This document shows, one piece after another, positions 16,426 through 25,504 of a DNA stretch of 64,000 nucleotides. The stretch comes from Algoriphagus sp. (GTDB lineage Bacteria > Bacteroidota > Bacteroidia > Cytophagales > Cyclobacteriaceae). Where the stretch lies: assembly GCF_030694375.1 (NCBI RefSeq), contig NZ_JAUXYL010000010.1, positions 1-64,000 of the forward strand, written 5' to 3'. The notes under the pieces are model-generated. The model was given only the letters and a program-made list of their open reading frames with translations. It made no database searches and had not been told where the DNA came from. The stretch's first letter is position 1; every line of letters begins with the position of its first letter. A program made the translations under genes and the position numbers.

Positions 16426-17155
16426 AGAGAAACTTTGAGCTCTAATTTAATGGATTTATGAATTGAGGGAAAGTCTAGTTATCGAAACAGGTTTTAGATA
16501 ACTAGGCCTACTGTGCTCTTCCGGCCCACTTTTGCAAGGTCTCCAGACTTGACCTTAATCAAATGCAGTCTTCAGACAGCCGTAGTAATTAGCCCATTCT
16601 CCCTGATGTTCGACATTGACCATTCCATTGCGCTGGCTTGAGCCATCTATTCCAGATTGATATTCTGCGCCATCGCTGAATCCTACTTCCCAATTTCAAT
16701 TCCCAGCTTTAAAAAGCCGGGCAATTCAAGGGATTGCCCTCAACACTTTTTCAGATACCTCAAGTCCACATTTTCCATAAAATCTACAGGTAATTTTATC
16801 TTTGACTCATCTGATTTAAGTTTATTCGCTATTGAGCTGATATAAATCAAGGTAGAGTAGATCGGGAAATGCTGGAGAAAGCATAGTCCTAAAAATTGCT
16901 TGTTTAATATCGATTTGTTGCATTTTGCTCGATTATCCAATTATCAATAGCTAAGAGGATAATGCATGAGTAGGGAAGAAGGATAGTGTGAAAAAAGCAA
17001 TTCCTAGTATTACTTCACTAATTAAAAACCATCCTTTGACCAATACATAAGCAATCCTTGAATAATTATACATTGATCAAAAAATTATTTTTAAGCCTTA
17101 TGTTTTTTTAAATTGATCTATTAACTTAAACTCTAGAAAATCAATTGATTATCCT
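16426..17155. other. Gene-poor region with an orphan REP fragment
   Basis: No gene is supported in these 730 nt. GGTCTCCAGACTTGA and GCAGTCTTCAGAC at about 16538-16578 match the REP repeats that flank the transposase at 23-24 kb, so a degenerate REP copy lies here. A minus-strand 66-codon frame at 16740-16940 has no recognisable product. The A/T-rich last 150 nt probably contain the promoter of the DUF6266 gene. Confidence 0.5.
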
Positions 17156-17821
17156 ATGGGCAGAGTTAAGGGTAGTTTGCTGGAAGGTATTAGAGGTAAG
17201 GTTGGTAACCTCGTTTTTTACGAATACAATGGGGAAACGTATGTCCGAAAGGCTCCGGGGAAACAGAGCAAGTCTGTCAAGGCTAAAACTTCACTCTTAA
17301 AACGGCAGAGCCAATCTGTAATCAAGCAGACGCATACTTTTTTGAAATACTTCACTCACTTGCTTCGATTTGGGTATCAAGATCTGGAGGTCGGAGGTAG
17401 AAAGCCATACCATGCTGCAGTGTCATACACCTCTAAAAATTGCTTTCGCTTTGTGGAAAAAGGCAATCCTCAGAAGGTTTTAGATATAAGTTTGGTCAAA
17501 TTCAGCCAAGGATCACTCTTAGGACCACAAAACGCTGTAGCATCACGGGAAGGAGGAGGAATTCAATTTACGTGGCGGAATAACGCTTGGGAAGTCAATG
17601 CCAAACCAACAGATCAAGCATTTGTGGTATTGATTCATGAAGATCGAGAAAAGTCAAGGTGGGAATTTCTGGGATCTTTTCGAGAAAAGGAAAGTCATTT
17701 TCTGGAAGTGCCTTTCCTATCCGAAAGTGAGAAATGGCATGCCTATCTTTCATTCAGCCAAGAAAATCCTTGGACTAAAAAGCGCGCTTTCTCCGACTCG
17801 GTTTATTTGGGAGAAGTATAA
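17156..17821 (+). CDS. DUF6266-family protein
   Basis: This 221-aa protein begins with the family's typical pattern MGRVKGSLLEGIRGKVGNLV, then VRKAP, which I recognise from the Bacteroidota DUF6266 group. The rest looks beta-rich and soluble, with no signal peptide or membrane span. DUF6266 genes often occur in variable islands and multiple copies; their function is unknown. It converges on the ORF6N gene, with a gap of only 2 nt, and the ORF6N product is shortened at that junction. Confidence 0.7.
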   Translation: MGRVKGSLLEGIRGKVGNLVFYEYNGETYVRKAPGKQSKSVKAKTSLLKRQSQSVIKQTHTFLKYFTHLLRFGYQDLEVGGRKPYHAAVSYTSKNCFRFVEKGNPQKVLDISLVKFSQGSLLGPQNAVASREGGGIQFTWRNNAWEVNAKPTDQAFVVLIHEDREKSRWEFLGSFREKESHFLEVPFLSESEKWHAYLSFSQENPWTKKRAFSDSVYLGEV

Positions 17822-17823
17822 TT

Positions 17824-18465
17824 TTAAATAAGTCGATAGATTTCCTCCTTAACAGTAAGTTGGATTGATTCATTGATGTTACTAACAATCAGGATAAAAT
17901 TGGTTTTGGCAGTTCTGATAATTCTTGATGCCAATTCATAAGCGTCGAAGACTTGTCCATCGAAGAAGACACCTTGTGATGGGATGGAATCTTTGTTTTC
18001 CAGGGCTTTGAAGACTTTGTCGAATTTTTGATCGGACTCTAAAATCTTTCGTTCTATTCCTTCGATTCTTTGTAGAATGCCACTTTGAAAAATAAGTGTT
18101 TTCCGAAGAGCCACAAAGGCATTCATAATTTCTAAGCTTACCATAACTGCTGTTGCGCTTCTTAAAACAGCGGAAAGCATGGCAACTCCTTGTTCTGTGA
18201 ATACAAATGGGGGTCTTCTTAATCCCATTTTATCATTATTGGAGATCACATTTTGTGATTTCCAATTTTCAAATTCCTCACCATTTAATTGAAACCTGAA
18301 TGATTTAGGGAAACGGTCAATGTTTCTTTTTACAGCCTGATTTAATGCTCTGGTTTCTACCACATATAACTCCGCCAAATCCCGATCAATCATTACCTGT
18401 AAACCACGAATTGTAAAAATCCGATTTTCGATCTCTTGGCTGGAAAGAGGAAGTTCTTTGCTCAT
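17824..18465 (-). CDS. ORF6N-domain protein, shortened at the C-terminus
   Basis: The 213-aa product has an N-terminal ORF6N domain (about residues 10-95; RNIDRFPKSFRFQL and FVFTEQGVAMLSAVLRS are characteristic), a domain shared with phage antirepressors. A coiled segment follows, then the start of a second domain (FDAYELASRIIRTAKTNFIL). In relatives I know, the latter continues for about 90 residues with a conserved LIDNY-type motif; here it stops after about 20 altered residues. It may be a truncated, still-stable regulator or a decaying gene. The lost part would overlap the DUF6266 gene. Confidence 0.7.
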   Translation of the reverse strand: MSKELPLSSQEIENRIFTIRGLQVMIDRDLAELYVVETRALNQAVKRNIDRFPKSFRFQLNGEEFENWKSQNVISNNDKMGLRRPPFVFTEQGVAMLSAVLRSATAVMVSLEIMNAFVALRKTLIFQSGILQRIEGIERKILESDQKFDKVFKALENKDSIPSQGVFFDGQVFDAYELASRIIRTAKTNFILIVSNINESIQLTVKEEIYRLI

Positions 18466-18538
18466 GATTTTAAAAGTCAGATTGAAAAAGTAATCAAGTA
18501 GTATTTTAAAAATAGGGATTTTTTGGAAGTTTTAATCC

Positions 18539-19360
18539 TTAGTTTTTCAATTGATCCAAACTCTTCCGATGCAGTACCAAGGACTTCATCTGAGAGATGG
18601 CCATTTGATTGAGTTGAATCAAGCGTTCGGATTGCGTCAAGCCTTGATGGATCAAAAGTGCATTGGTACTCTCCATATTTGATAGCACGACTAGCTGCTC
18701 GAGATTGGCAAAATCTCTGATGTTCCCTTTTTTATCCGGATTAGCATCCCGCCATTGTTTTGCAGTCTTTCCAAACAAGGCCATGTTGAGCACATCGGCT
18801 TCATTGGCATAAATGATGGCAGCTTGGTTGCGTGTAATTTCTTCGGGGATGAGGTTTTCCTTGATTGCGTCGGTATGGATGTGGTAATTAACCTTAGCCA
18901 AAGTTCTTTGGAAGTTCCATTCTAAATTATGGCGGTTATTTTCGTCCTCTTTTAGGCGCTGGTATTCTTTTACCAGTAATAATTGGAATTTTGGACTAAT
19001 CCACATTCCAAAATGGAAGGCAATGTCTTTATGCGCATAAGTTCCTCCATACCTTCCCGCTTTTGCAGTAATACCTATAGCATTGGTTATTTCCAGCCAA
19101 TTCTTAACAGAGAGAACAAATTTGTTACTTCCTGCAGCGTTTTTAATTGTACCGAATTCGGTATAATTAAAATCCGGATTGTAGAGGGCTTCCCATTCTC
19201 CAAGATATTCAATCGTGCTTTTTAGACTTAGCCATTTAATGATGACCACCTCTTGCAATTGACCCCGAGCCATATCAGTGAAAGAGATGTAGTCATTTTT
19301 TTCTCATGAAATAATGGAAATTTCTACTCCGTCAATATTAATTTTCTTACCTATTGCCAT
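18539..19360 (-). pseudogene. KilA-N domain gene interrupted by an in-frame stop at codon 19
   Basis: The full-length frame starts at ATG 19360 (MAIGKKINIDGVEISIIS) and meets TGA at 19304-19306, then continues in the same frame (EKNDYISFTDMARG) for 254 codons to 18539. The downstream part contains the KilA-N core (WLSLKSTIEYLGEWE, GRYGGTYAHKDIAFHFGMWI) and the helical tail of these phage-like DNA-binding proteins. Translation could restart at ATG 19273, which gives 244 aa but loses the first strand of the domain. A missense-free, single-stop lesion suggests a recent mutation or a sequencing error. It lies directly upstream of the ORF6N gene in the same orientation. Confidence 0.8.
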
Positions 19361-19491
19361 AAAAAATCCGGTTTAATTGTTTAAAGATTGGCTTTCATGT
19401 CCTCTATTCAATTTACAAATAATGAATATCGAATGGCGAACATCGAATGATGAAGGGGCCGAATTTTGAATCTCAAATCTCTAATTACAAA

Positions 19492-22400
19492 TCAAGCCAA
19501 CTCCCTCAAATCCACCGGAACAACCCTAGAAACTCCAGCTTCGATCATCGTAATGCCATAGATGATATCCGTGCTGGCCATCGTGCGCTTGTTGTGCGTC
19601 ACGATGATAAACTGGCTCTCGGCGCTGAACTTCTGGATGATGTGGTTAAACTTATCGATGTTGGCGTCGTCAAGTGGGGCATCCACTTCGTCGAAGATAC
19701 AGAAAGGAGCAGGCTTCAGCAGGTAAATGGAGAAGAGTAGGGAAGTGGCGGTCAGGGTCTTTTCCCCACCAGATAGTTGATTGATAGTCAGGGGACGCTT
19801 GCCTTTGGGTTTGGCGATAATCTCAATGGCACTTTCCAGCGGATTGCTCGGATCCACCAAGGTCAGGTCACAGTCGTCCTGCTCGGTAAAGAGCGAGCGA
19901 AATACCTTGATAAAGTTTTCTTTGATCTTGCCAAAAGCATCCAAAAATGTCTCCCGTGCCACCTGATCGATTTCCGAAATGGTAGTCAAAAGGCTTTGCT
20001 TGGCATTGAAAAGATCAGCCTTCTGCGAAGTGATAAAGTCATAGCGCACTTTGATCTCGTCGTAGGCTTCCATCGCCATGGGGTTGATCGGGCCGATTTT
20101 TTCGAGTCGCTCCTTTTGCTTGCGCACGAGTTCCCGGAGTTCCTCCTCCGCAAAATCTGCGAATTCAGGATCCAAATTCGGGTTTTCCTCCATCAGCGAA
20201 TCGAGGTCTAACTCAAACTCCACACTCAGGCGCTCTTTCATTCCGCTCATCTTGAGCTTGATCTCGTTGATGCTGTTTTGGAGTTCCTGCAGGAGTACGT
20301 CAAATCCTTCCTTGGTTTTCTGCAGGCTGCGAATTCGGGTATCGGTCTCATCGATCAGGCCGCGGGCACCGTAGTAGTCTTTTTCGGCTTCGGTCACGCC
20401 TCGCTCGATGCTTTCCTTTTCAGCATACAGCTCAATCAGTTCGTCGTCCTTCACTTCATTGTTGTCGAGGAGGGATTTGATCTCTGAATCCAGTTGGGCA
20501 AGTTCGGCCTGAGACTTTTCGATTCGCTCTTTGGAGCTTTCAAAGGCATTTTGCTTAAACTCAATTTCCTGCTCCAGGCTGTTCACCCGGTTGACCTGCT
20601 GGATGTAGGTGATATTTTCTTGGTTGAAGGTCTGAGATTTCTCAGCCAGTTTCTTGTTTTCGGCTTCTACTTCTTCATTGACCAAGGTGAGTCCTTCCGA
20701 CAATTCGGAAAAACTTGCTTTCTGATCGGTTAGTTGAGGAAGGATCTCCCTCAGGCTTTCCTCCAGGCTGGCGATGCGATCCAAAATATCCTCCCGCTTA
20801 TGCACATTGGAGGAGAGGAGTTCGGCTAGCTGTTCCTTTTTGGTACGGACGGATACGTAAGCCGAGTTGAGTTCATTAATGCGGCTTTGGCTTTCCTCCA
20901 GGGTTTTCTTGTGGCTGACTTCTTTCAGCTTCATCAGGTCGCTGAGCTTCTGATCCAGGTTGGCACGGGTGCTGCTGACTTTTTTACTCAAATCTTTAAT
21001 CTCCCGGTCCAGCTTCTCCAGATTCTTGGCCCGACCGATTCGTTTTCCTTCGAAAAGTCCCACCGAACCGCCGGAAAGGGAGAATTTACGCTTGGTGTAT
21101 TTGCCGTTTTCGGAAAGAAAGACACAGTCCGAATCCACGGGAAAATCCTTGTATTCTCCCTGCACGAGATAGACATTGTCCAAAATGAAATTGATCAGAC
21201 GACTGTACTTGAGGTCGAATTCGATGATTTCAGTGGCTGCTATGGCATTGGCGAAAAGCTTGCTCTGTCCTGCTTTGAACCGCTCAAAATGCTCCAGCAC
21301 GAAGAAATTGGCTTTGCCACGTGCCGCATCACTGAGCAGTTGAATCGCCGCAATGGCCTGATCCTCGGTATCCACTACATAGTAATTCATGTAGGATTCG
21401 AGGTAGTTTTCGATGGTCACCCGGTACTTTTCATCCGTAGTGAGCAAGTCGGAGAGCAGGGGAATGTCTTTGCCCCAGGTCGGGTTTTTTTTGAGGAACT
21501 TAATTGCCTCCGGGAAACCCTCAAGATTTTCGACCAGAGACTTGGTGAGGTTGTATTCGTTGGTTTTGGAGTCGAGTTTGCGGGACGAGGTGGTCAGTTC
21601 CTCCCGGATCATTTCGATCACACGATTGGTTTCTTCGATCTTTTGGTCCTGATCTTCCTGTTTGGCTTTGAGTTGGGAAAAAGCCGCCGTAGCCTCATCC
21701 AATTCGGACTTCAGCTCCACCATTTTGTCCTCAAAATCTACCAAACTTGCTTCCTGTGAGGAGTCATCAGATGATGTACGCTCCAATTCCTGCTTTAATG
21801 TGCTGAGTTGAATCTGCTTGATTTCAACCTCTTTGCTAAGTTGATAGACTCGCTCTTTGAGGCTTTCGAACTTCAGGCTTTGTTCCTTTTGGCTTTGTTG
21901 CTTTTCGGAAGTGATCAGTTTCTGCGCATCGTATTGCTGACGGAGCTCGGAGACGATATGTTCTTTTTCCGCAAGGATTTTCTCGGCTGATTCTTTCTCC
22001 TGATGCAGCGATCTTATAGAGAATCCGGCTCGGTCGTTTGACTTTCGATCTGTGTCGATTTGCTCGCGCAAAGTTTGGGAGCGATCCTCGAGGAAGCGCA
22101 TCCGCTCGTTTTTGATTTTCTTCTCCGACTCAAAAGCCCGGATTTTATTGACGTGCTCGTTGAGTGTTTTCTGTCGGGAGGAGAGGAGTTTTTCCTTTTG
22201 GATGAGATCTGCTTTGAGTTGTGCCAAAAGGGCTTCCTGATCAGCGATCTGAGTTTGGAGTTGAAGCTTTCGATCGGATTCCGATTGGATTTTTGAATTC
22301 GCTTCAATCAGGTTGTTAGCATATTTCTCGATGGATTTCTTGGCCATATTGATGCTGGCAACCCGATAATCCGCTTTGATCTCAAAATATCTTGCAGCCT

Positions 22401-23031
22401 GCTTCGCCTGTTTTTCGAGGCTTTTCAGGTTTTTGTCAATCTCAAAAAGCAAATCTTCCACCCGGGCAAGATCGGCGTCTGTGTCTTCCAGTTTGCGAAG
22501 GGTCTCGCGCTTTCGGTTTTTGAACTTGGAGATTCCGGCGGCTTCTTCGAAGAGTTCGCGTCGGGAGTTGTTTTTGTCATTCAGCAACTCATCGATCATC
22601 TTGAGTTCGATGATCGCATAGGAATTGGAGTTGATCCCCGTGTCCATGAAGAGGTTGGAGATATCCTTCAGACGGCAGGATACGCCGTTGATTTGGTATT
22701 CGCTTTCACCGGTTCGGTAATAGCGGCGGGTGATGGTGACGTGTGTGTATTCGGTAGGGAGGAGGTTTTTGGTGTTTTCAAAGGTCAGGGAAACCTCCGC
22801 CATATTGGTTGGCTTGCGGTTTTTGGTTCCGTTGAAGATGACGTTTTCCATCTTGTCGGAGCGGAGCATACGGGATTTTTGCTCGCCAAGCACCCAACGG
22901 ATGGCATCGACGACATTTGACTTACCGCAACCGTTTGGACCAACGACACCGGTGATTCCTTTGTCGAAGTGGATAACCATTTTATCCCCAAAACTCTTAA
23001 AGCCCTTGATCTCCAGTTTACTGAGCAGCAT
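19492..23031 (-). CDS. smc: Chromosome segregation protein SMC
   Basis: The 1179-aa protein is the ATPase of the bacterial condensin that compacts and separates chromosomes. I start it at ATG 23031 (MLLSKLEIKGFKSF), because upstream codons encode unrelated sequence. Walker A is GPNGCGKS at residues 31-38. Two long coiled coils flank a hinge at about 480-680. The C-terminus carries the ABC signature (LSGGEKTLTATSLLF) and Walker B (FCIFDEVDAPLDDAN). The length is normal for the family. ScpA and ScpB are not next to it. The many long antisense frames across it are shadows of its codon bias. Confidence 0.97.
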   Translation of the reverse strand: MLLSKLEIKGFKSFGDKMVIHFDKGITGVVGPNGCGKSNVVDAIRWVLGEQKSRMLRSDKMENVIFNGTKNRKPTNMAEVSLTFENTKNLLPTEYTHVTITRRYYRTGESEYQINGVSCRLKDISNLFMDTGINSNSYAIIELKMIDELLNDKNNSRRELFEEAAGISKFKNRKRETLRKLEDTDADLARVEDLLFEIDKNLKSLEKQAKQAARYFEIKADYRVASINMAKKSIEKYANNLIEANSKIQSESDRKLQLQTQIADQEALLAQLKADLIQKEKLLSSRQKTLNEHVNKIRAFESEKKIKNERMRFLEDRSQTLREQIDTDRKSNDRAGFSIRSLHQEKESAEKILAEKEHIVSELRQQYDAQKLITSEKQQSQKEQSLKFESLKERVYQLSKEVEIKQIQLSTLKQELERTSSDDSSQEASLVDFEDKMVELKSELDEATAAFSQLKAKQEDQDQKIEETNRVIEMIREELTTSSRKLDSKTNEYNLTKSLVENLEGFPEAIKFLKKNPTWGKDIPLLSDLLTTDEKYRVTIENYLESYMNYYVVDTEDQAIAAIQLLSDAARGKANFFVLEHFERFKAGQSKLFANAIAATEIIEFDLKYSRLINFILDNVYLVQGEYKDFPVDSDCVFLSENGKYTKRKFSLSGGSVGLFEGKRIGRAKNLEKLDREIKDLSKKVSSTRANLDQKLSDLMKLKEVSHKKTLEESQSRINELNSAYVSVRTKKEQLAELLSSNVHKREDILDRIASLEESLREILPQLTDQKASFSELSEGLTLVNEEVEAENKKLAEKSQTFNQENITYIQQVNRVNSLEQEIEFKQNAFESSKERIEKSQAELAQLDSEIKSLLDNNEVKDDELIELYAEKESIERGVTEAEKDYYGARGLIDETDTRIRSLQKTKEGFDVLLQELQNSINEIKLKMSGMKERLSVEFELDLDSLMEENPNLDPEFADFAEEELRELVRKQKERLEKIGPINPMAMEAYDEIKVRYDFITSQKADLFNAKQSLLTTISEIDQVARETFLDAFGKIKENFIKVFRSLFTEQDDCDLTLVDPSNPLESAIEIIAKPKGKRPLTINQLSGGEKTLTATSLLFSIYLLKPAPFCIFDEVDAPLDDANIDKFNHIIQKFSAESQFIIVTHNKRTMASTDIIYGITMIEAGVSRVVPVDLRELA

Positions 23032-23094
23032 TCGATTTTTATCCTCCGTGTAAAGGGGACAAAATAAGTTTAAAGCGTGGAAATGGCAAATTAT

Positions 23095-23127
23095 TGTACC
23101 AAGTACCATGTACAAAGTACCAAGTAG
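23095..23127. repeat. Short GTACCAAGTACC tandem repeat
   Basis: GTACCAAGTACC, GTACAAAGTACC and AAGTA follow one another just upstream of smc. Such short direct and inverted repeats are common between genes in this group; the stretch may also overlap the smc promoter. Confidence 0.5.
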
Positions 23128-23140
23128 GGATGAGAGTGAC

Positions 23141-23375
23141 TAGCGCAAGTCTTCCGACCTGCCTAGCCGTCGGGCAGACTTGTGCTTTGGATAATACAGT
23201 CTTCAGACTGCCCAAGACAGTTAGGGAAAATTTGAAAGCAGTCCGAAGACTGCATCATTGTAGGTCCAAGTCTGAAGACTTGAACCAAGTAGCACGTAGT
23301 TTAGCGCAAGTCTTCAGACCTGCCTCGCCGTCAGGCAGGCTTGTGCTTAAGATATTGCAGTCTTCAGACTGTCGA
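23141..23375. repeat. REP/BIME array, left of the transposase
   Basis: The array contains one and a half copies of a roughly 150-nt unit. Its palindromic words are GCAGTCTTCAGACTG, AGTCTGAAGACTTGAACC, and CCTGCCTCGCCGTCAGGCAGG between AAGTCTTC and CTTGTGC. The same unit occurs to the right of the transposase gene, so the array is its cognate repeat. Confidence 0.85.
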
Positions 23376-23431
23376 AAAATCAAAAATCAGTATTTTAGAT
23401 ACGCTGTTTTAAATCTTGATTTTTTTCAATC

Positions 23432-23986
23432 ATGAGTAGAAAGTATAAAATCCGAGATCAAGAGAAATTGTACTTTGTCACCTTCACGATTGTCGAATGG
23501 ATTGATCTATTCACTCGTCGGGATTATCGGGATATTTTTTTGGATTCCTTGAAATTCTGTCAGAAAAACAAAGGATTGGACCTATGTGCTTTTTGTATTA
23601 TGTCCAGTCATGTTCATTTGATTATTGGAAGAAATGGAGATTTAATACTTGAAGATTTGATCAGAGATATCAAGAAATTTACATCTGTAAAGTTCTTGGA
23701 AGCAATAAAAATTCTACCGGATGAAAGTAGAAGGGAATTTCTTTTGAGGCATTTTGGCAATGCCGGAAGAAGAAATTTAAACAATTCAAATTTTCAGATT
23801 TGGCAGCAACATAGCCATCCCATTGAACTGAATACAGAAGATAAAATCAGGAGATGTTTGAATTATATTCACCAAAATCCGGTGGCAGCTGGGATTGTCC
23901 TTTCGCCAGAAGATTATTTGTACAGTAGCGCTTCCAATTATGCAGAATTGCCAGACAAGCTTATTGATGTGATTTTGATAGGATGA
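23432..23986 (+). CDS. REP-associated tyrosine transposase (RAYT, Y1/HUH type)
   Basis: The 184-aa protein belongs to the single-strand HUH transposase superfamily. It has the metal-binding HxH (SSHVHLIIG, His60 and His62) and one catalytic tyrosine in NYIHQNPV (Tyr145), together with the family's WQQ-HPIEL box. RAYTs bind and cleave the REP palindromes that surround them and are thought to spread these repeats. REP arrays of matching sequence flank it at 23141-23375 and 23991-24203. Catalytic residues and length are intact, so it may be active. Confidence 0.92.
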   Translation: MSRKYKIRDQEKLYFVTFTIVEWIDLFTRRDYRDIFLDSLKFCQKNKGLDLCAFCIMSSHVHLIIGRNGDLILEDLIRDIKKFTSVKFLEAIKILPDESRREFLLRHFGNAGRRNLNNSNFQIWQQHSHPIELNTEDKIRRCLNYIHQNPVAAGIVLSPEDYLYSSASNYAELPDKLIDVILIG

Positions 23987-23990
23987 TTTG

Positions 23991-24203
23991 GGCAGTCTGA
24001 CGACTGCATCATTGTGGGTCCAAGTTTGAAGACTTGAACCAAGTAGCACGTAGTCTAACGCAAGTCTTCCGACCTGCCTCGCCGTCAGGCAGACTTGTGC
24101 TAGGGATAATGCAGTCTTAAGACTGCCCAAGACAGTTAAGAAAAGCTTGAAAGCAGTCCGAAGACTGTATCATTGTAGGTCCAAGTTTGAAGAACCTTGA
24201 ACC
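23991..24203. repeat. REP/BIME array, right of the transposase
   Basis: The array has a full unit (GGCAGTCTGACGACTGC to CAGTCTTAAGACTGCC) followed by a partial second unit starting GCAGTCCGAAGACTG. It is about 90% alike to the left array by eye, including the AAGTAGCACGTAGT spacer. Orientation is the same on both sides of the transposase. Confidence 0.85.
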
Positions 24204-24266
24204 AAACGTCCCAGATTCCCAACCTCCCTGCTTCCCACTATCAAAATTTTAAATTAACTTGAGGGC

Positions 24267-24812
24267 ATGGATTTGGGTAACATCGTTTATATCGTGGCCA
24301 TTTTGGCCTATTTCATTTATCAGGCCACTCGGAAGAAAAAGGATTTGGATATGCCGGATTCGGATGAATCTTCACCTCAGGCTCCTCAGAAGGGGATGAC
24401 TTTTGAGGATTTGATGAAAGAAATCCGTCAGGCTCAAAATCCTCCTCCTGTTGAAAAACCTGTTCAGGCAAAGCCAAAGCCTGTAATCCCCGAACCTCAA
24501 AGGGCTGAACCTTATCGTTCTTACCCGGGCCCATCCCATATTCCCCAAGTCAAAACAGCCTCCCGAAAGCCTGTCATCGTAGAAGATGATGAGGAAATCG
24601 AATATTACGAAGGTTCTTTCGGTGCTTCGAAAAAAGTACCTTTTCAGGACTTTAAGTCCACCAATTCTGCGGAATTGATTCCTTCATTCAAAATGGACTA
24701 TGAAGCCATTAAGGCTAAAAAATCAAATCCTTATGCCCAGCTGCTTAAAAACCCGAAAACCTTGAAGGATGCTGTAGTCCTGAGTGAAATATTGAAGCCA
24801 AAGTATTTTTGA
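24267..24812 (+). CDS. Conserved hypothetical protein with one N-terminal membrane span
   Basis: The 181-aa product has a transmembrane segment at residues 3-19 (LGNIVYIVAILAYFIYQ) followed by basic residues, so most of it should face the cytoplasm. A proline-rich, charged and probably disordered middle (about 40-110) leads to a short conserved-looking C-terminus (NPYAQLLKNPKTLKDAVVLSEILKPKYF, quoted here only by its ends NPYAQLL and LKPKYF). I do not recognise a named family. It starts at ATG 24267 after the REP array and is monocistronic or read with the Rieske gene. Confidence 0.65.
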   Translation: MDLGNIVYIVAILAYFIYQATRKKKDLDMPDSDESSPQAPQKGMTFEDLMKEIRQAQNPPPVEKPVQAKPKPVIPEPQRAEPYRSYPGPSHIPQVKTASRKPVIVEDDEEIEYYEGSFGASKKVPFQDFKSTNSAELIPSFKMDYEAIKAKKSNPYAQLLKNPKTLKDAVVLSEILKPKYF

Positions 24813-24898
24813 TTATTGGAGAAATTCAAAACTTTTAGCATCCGTTTGAGATTATTTATTCGTATTTGATTCTATCTACCGAATAATCAATTTAAAAA

Positions 24899-25396
24899 AT
24901 GGATAAAGACCTTGTTACCCGTTCAGGAAGTTTGACCGAATCCAGAAGGAGATTTTTGGAAAAATCTGGTGCTTCTCTCGTGTTAGCTACCTTTGGTGCT
25001 GCTTTTTTTACCTCATGTTCCTCGACTGACGATGCTGATCCATCAGGCCCACCGACGCCTCCGGGAAATTCAAGCTCCGGAATTACCATATCAGGATCAG
25101 TCATTGTCATTAATTTGGCCGTTCAGACAGCACTCAACAACTCTGGCAATTGGCTGTTGATTGAAAATGCAAAGGCGCTGGTAGCAAATGTCAATGGCTC
25201 ATTTGTCGCGCTTACTTCCGTTTGTACCCACTCTGGCTGTGATCGAAATTGGACTTTTGCAGCCAGTCGCTTTACTTGTACTTGCCATGGTTCGGTATTT
25301 GATGCCTCGGGGCGCGTGGTACAAGGGCCTGCAAATCAACCCTTGACGCAGTTTACTACGCAGGTTTCAGGGACTACACTGACAATTACCAAATAA
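24899..25396 (+). CDS. Exported Rieske [2Fe-2S] protein
   Basis: The 165-aa protein has a Tat-type signal (SRRRFLEKSGASL) and a possible lipobox (FTSCSS, Cys near residue 40). The Rieske ligands are present as CTHSGC and CTCHGS, with the extra cysteine pair that forms the stabilising disulfide in high-potential Rieske proteins. It should therefore be an electron-transfer protein on the periplasmic side. It is followed by YceI and DUF5777 genes in the same orientation, which suggests a shared redox role. There is no cytochrome b gene, so it is not a bc1 complex subunit. Confidence 0.88.
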   Translation: MDKDLVTRSGSLTESRRRFLEKSGASLVLATFGAAFFTSCSSTDDADPSGPPTPPGNSSSGITISGSVIVINLAVQTALNNSGNWLLIENAKALVANVNGSFVALTSVCTHSGCDRNWTFAASRFTCTCHGSVFDASGRVVQGPANQPLTQFTTQVSGTTLTITK

Positions 25397-25405
25397 AAGT
25401 GAATC

Positions 25406-25424
25406 TGCCTGATGCAGTCAGGCA
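25406..25424 (+). terminator. Small hairpin after the Rieske gene
   Basis: TGCCTGA (25406-25412) pairs with TCAGGCA (25418-25424) over a 5-nt loop. There is no T-run, so it may be a partial terminator or a repeat remnant. Confidence 0.35.
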
Positions 25425-25504
25425 TGGCGAAAATGCCAATTGGAAGGACGATGTTCTAGCCGGCGAGTTGTCCATTTGACTATTAAAAATCAACTATTAA
25501 AACG

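Noticed and set aside
16740..16940. A 66-codon minus-strand frame
   Set aside because: Composition looks random and there is no support from neighbours; kept only as a remark for the region.
20887..21759. A 290-codon plus-strand frame inside smc
   Set aside because: It is antisense to a clear SMC gene, and its Phe- and Leu-rich composition is the mirror of SMC's Glu/Lys-rich coiled coil.
23141..24203. Repeats around 23-24 kb considered as a CRISPR array
   Set aside because: Units are about 150 nt, contain several palindromes, lack regular unique spacers, and flank a RAYT gene; they are REP elements.
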